Below are positions 61,366 through 64,000 of a stretch of 64,000 bases of DNA, in pieces; within the stretch, counting starts at the first letter, position 1, and each line of letters begins with the position of its first letter. Below the pieces are notes generated by a model. The model was not told the DNA's origin, searched no databases, and saw only the letters and a program-made list of their open reading frames with translations. This DNA comes from Cryptomeria japonica (Eukaryota; Streptophyta; Pinopsida; Cupressales; Cupressaceae). A program made the position numbers and the translations under genes. Location: NCBI RefSeq assembly GCF_030272615.1, contig NC_081414.1, forward strand, positions 335,217,427-335,281,426. Direction: 5' to 3'.

Positions 61366-62509
61366 GATGAGTGGGAGGAAGAGTGGAGCTGGGAATTCAA
61401 ATGATGATGGGGATGGTGAGGGAGGAGATGATACAAATGATAATGGGGTTGAGATGGACATAGCTCTTGGTTTGTCTGTCTGGGTGTAGAAGACTCCTCT
61501 CTAGCTTATTTCGTGGTTGGGGATCTTTTTCGCCTGGATCTGGGCTTTGTTTCATGAGGGCTTTAGCTATGCTTGCGTGCAAGACATTTGTCCTTGCTTC
61601 AACTCTCCTTATTGTGGCTAAAGGTTACCCTGTTGTGGCTATTGGTGAAGGAAGACTTGTGTTTGAAGGAGGTTTGATGCATTTTCTTCCTTTCTAGCTA
61701 GGACATTTTTTTGTTTGGAGGGTAAATTTTCTATCCTTTGGTTCTCTCCGCCTCTTGTCTGGAAGCTAGTTTTGGCATTCATGGTGACTTGAAGACTTAG
61801 CCGTTGCTAGTTCCTTCATGATATGGACCTCCCTCCTTATTGGGGATGTGGGTTTTCACTATGTTCTTCGCTATAGTGGACCCTATAGTGTTTTCTCTTT
61901 CTATGGCATTGGATTGTGCTACTAGTTCTGTTCTTGATCCTATCGAGGTGAACCATTTGGTGGGATTTGCTTAGCTCATCGCTGGAGCTGATCCTACTGA
62001 GGGGGTTCCTATTGATGTGTCTGATTGTGTGGTGAGTCTCATTCCAAGTCCTATCGAGGTGGACCATCTAGAGGGGCTTGTGGCTTTTGAATCTATTGAG
62101 GTAGATGTAGAAGCTATGCGTAATAGGTTTTCTTCTCTGAGTTGGTGCCTTTTCTTCTTGGAATAGATGGGTGATGTTTTTGTTACAAGGTTTCTAGGAG
62201 CCTTTTAAAACACATTGGTAGTTGAATCCTTCCTTGACTACTTTTATCTTAGCCCAAGGGTTTCTGTCTAGAAGATGGTTTGAGGTTCCTTCCTAAACCC
62301 CTCAAATCTGAAAAAGGAAAATCTAATGTGGGGTTGGGACCCTTGTTTCAACCAGTTAGTGGCTTTGATCAAAAGACTCTTTCAAAAAAACATTTTGTCT
62401 TTTTTGGTTTTTGTTGTCTCACTACTTGTGAGACCCCCTTTTTCCTTTTGGTTAGGCTATTTTGTAAGGGTTTAATCCCTCTCCTACTTTATCTAAATAG
62501 AACTATCTA
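61366..62509 (+). other. Unrecognised GC-richer segment
   Basis: A stretch of higher GC than its surroundings, with ATG at about 61,367 starting MSGRKSGAGNSNDDGDGEGG, stopped after some 40 codons. Further short plus-strand frames (61,467-61,697; 62,280-62,510) show no family I know. An internal pair, cctatcgaggtgNaccatNt, occurs at 61,938 and 62,050. It may be a captured gene fragment or a degraded mobile element; function not assignable. Confidence 0.3.
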
Positions 62510-62620
62510 AGTCATAAATCTGATTTAATTATCTAATACAATAAATTATCTAACACAATAAAATATCTAATTCAACTATCCTACACAAAGTACACAAAGC
62601 AATTAATACCAAATAATTTA
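62510..62620. repeat. Right copy of the direct repeat
   Basis: gtcataaatctgatttaatt then aataaattatctaacacaat and tacacaaagtacacaaagc, paralleling 61,205-61,300. Confidence 0.7.
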
Positions 62621-63510
62621 TTATTCTTTGACTTTAGAACCAATAAAACTTGCTCTATAATTCCGTTTAAGATTTTCTAATCGGCAAACATGGAAATAAA
62701 ACTATATTATCCACTAGTCTACATCAAATAATTAGACAACAACTACCCAAGCATTGACCTTGCTGACTAAAGAATATTGTAACACTAAAGTAGATAACCA
62801 TTAGATTTGACACTAGTTGCTATAATAAATGTGAAAGGTGCACATTTAGATGTCAAAATTTCTCTACTTAAAGAGGAATTGATAGAAGAAGCTTGCTTGG
62901 AAAAGCAATTCAACAATGACATAAGTTGCATTGCAATACATTTATAGTTGGTGTTACTATGATAATCTTTGTTTCCTGTCATAGTGTGTCCTACATTGTT
63001 TTTTTTCTAAATCTTTCGGTATAATAATTCCTACAATTGACTTCTCTACACTACGTTTTACTACCAACAATGCTCAAAGATTGTGCTAGTTCATTGGGGC
63101 ATGTGCACCAGGATGGTGAACAAAAAAGTGGCCACTAGCAAAAAAATGCCTAAAATAGATGAAATGTGTGCATGTTTTTGATATATTAAAAAATTATGTG
63201 TTAAGGCTTAGAAAATCTGAGCCAAAACAAATACGTGTTCTCTAAATTAAAAATGTCTATGTGTTGTTTAAAATAAAAAACGTGCACATGCTTTTATGAG
63301 AAAAAACACACATGCGCTATAACGTGTACATCTTATGGTAAATAAGCAAAACAAGCACACATTTTGTTGACACCAAGCTAGAAAAGGAACAAGGCCTTAG
63401 ATGTTGATTCCTTTGGTCTTCCCTTATCTTTTTTTCATCAAGATATATACATAAAATTTAACATTTAAGTATAAGTTATACTTTGTTATATTTTATGTAT
63501 ATATTGGCAG
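62621..63510. other. AT-rich gene-free stretch
   Basis: No supported feature. acgtgcacatgc/acacatgcgc pieces near 63,220-63,320 are repeated loosely. Confidence 0.45.
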
Positions 63511-63594
63511 GATGTTTGAGAATGGTTTCAAATATCTAGGAGACATAATGCAAATTCTAGATTTTAGGAGCTCATATAATTTTTTAGACTGTCT

Positions 63595-64000
63595 AATTTC
63601 AATAATCATTGGGCTTCTATCATCATTCTCTTTCTACATTTCAAACTCATGCTCTTTGTCTCCCCCAAGCTCTAGATCTATTTGTTTTCCCATCGGCCCC
63701 CTTCTCCTCCCTCTCTATCTCTCTCTATCTCACTCTCTCCTTTCTCCCTAAGCTCTAGATCTTATAATTTCTCAAACTTAGTCAATTTTAAATAATCACT
63801 AAGCTCTTATTATTCTCTCTCTATTTGTATTTCACTCTTTTTGTCTCCCTTGATCTCTAGACCTATCTCTCTTCCAATCACTTCCCCTCTCCTCTTCTCT
63901 CCTCCGTCTCTATATCTCACTTTCTCCTCTAGTCTCCCCAAGATTTGAACCTATCTCTCTCACCCTTCTCTATATCTCCTCTCTCCTCTTTCCCTATCTC
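63595..64000. repeat. Pyrimidine-rich tandem repeat, ~190-bp unit
   Basis: aatttcaataatcattgggc at 63,595 and aattttaaataatcactaag near 63,784 start two units. Each continues through ttctctNtctat, cNctttttgtctccc, agctctagatct (or a variant) and long tctctc-rich runs. The array continues past the window edge. Confidence 0.7.

Noticed and set aside
1-64000. CRISPR arrays, bacterial operons, tRNA or rRNA genes
   Set aside because: Eukaryotic retrotransposon-rich DNA. Repeats lack spacer structure, and the tRNA-like matches are only primer-binding sites.

Overview
This window looks like intergenic heterochromatin from a large plant genome, most likely a gymnosperm: it is AT-rich, almost entirely nested Ty3/gypsy-type LTR retrotransposons, and holds one recognisable host gene relic (ribosomal protein eL32). 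The gymnosperm assignment is inference from element types and their decay; 'large plant genome' is the safer statement. No gene here has an intact reading frame. Most breaks are TGA/TAG stops of the kind left by C-to-T or G-to-A transitions, as expected of heavily methylated DNA.

Left half (1 to about 33,500) is a three-level nest. The outermost, element C, is an Athila/Tat-like element on the minus strand: 5' LTR and PBS near 31,271-31,293, gag 29,330-30,941, protease 28,434-29,100, RT/RNase H/integrase 1,896-4,620, and a further broken ORF at 210-1,056. Element A (4,694-28,428, minus) is inserted into C between protease and RT. It is a Tat-lineage element with 766-bp LTRs and a 5-bp target duplication (gtagg/gcagg). 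A keeps gag, protease and only the C-terminal end of integrase, and carries on the opposite strand a long broken plant-mobile-domain (PMD) reading frame preceded by hairpin and 75-bp tandem repeats. Element B (10,586-21,879, plus) is inserted into A: a chromodomain Ty3 element (chromovirus) with LTRs of 2,896 and 2,954 bp, a perfect ATAAC target duplication, an initiator-Met tRNA primer site and a purine tract. Between primer site and gag, B has a separate small ORF whose N-terminus matches the histone H3 tail around K4 and K9. This is the most unusual feature seen.

Middle (about 33,500-53,100): a plus-strand gag remnant with a purine tract and tandem repeats (element D, 35,880-38,330); a minus-strand Tat-like element E (about 39,580-45,795) with gag and protease and a 5' LTR at 44,502-45,795, its gag split by a 1.3-kb solo LTR (41,807-43,106); an 86-bp CT microsatellite; and an older, degraded chromovirus F (about 46,279-51,581, plus) with its 3' LTR starting at 51,582.

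Right end (53,100-64,000): a promoter-like segment (TATA box and telo-box) about 2.5 kb upstream of an eL32 pseudogene that contains an internal tandem duplication, then AT-rich gene-free sequence with several independent short tandem duplications, an unrecognised GC-richer 1.1-kb segment between direct repeats, and a pyrimidine-rich tandem repeat at the edge.
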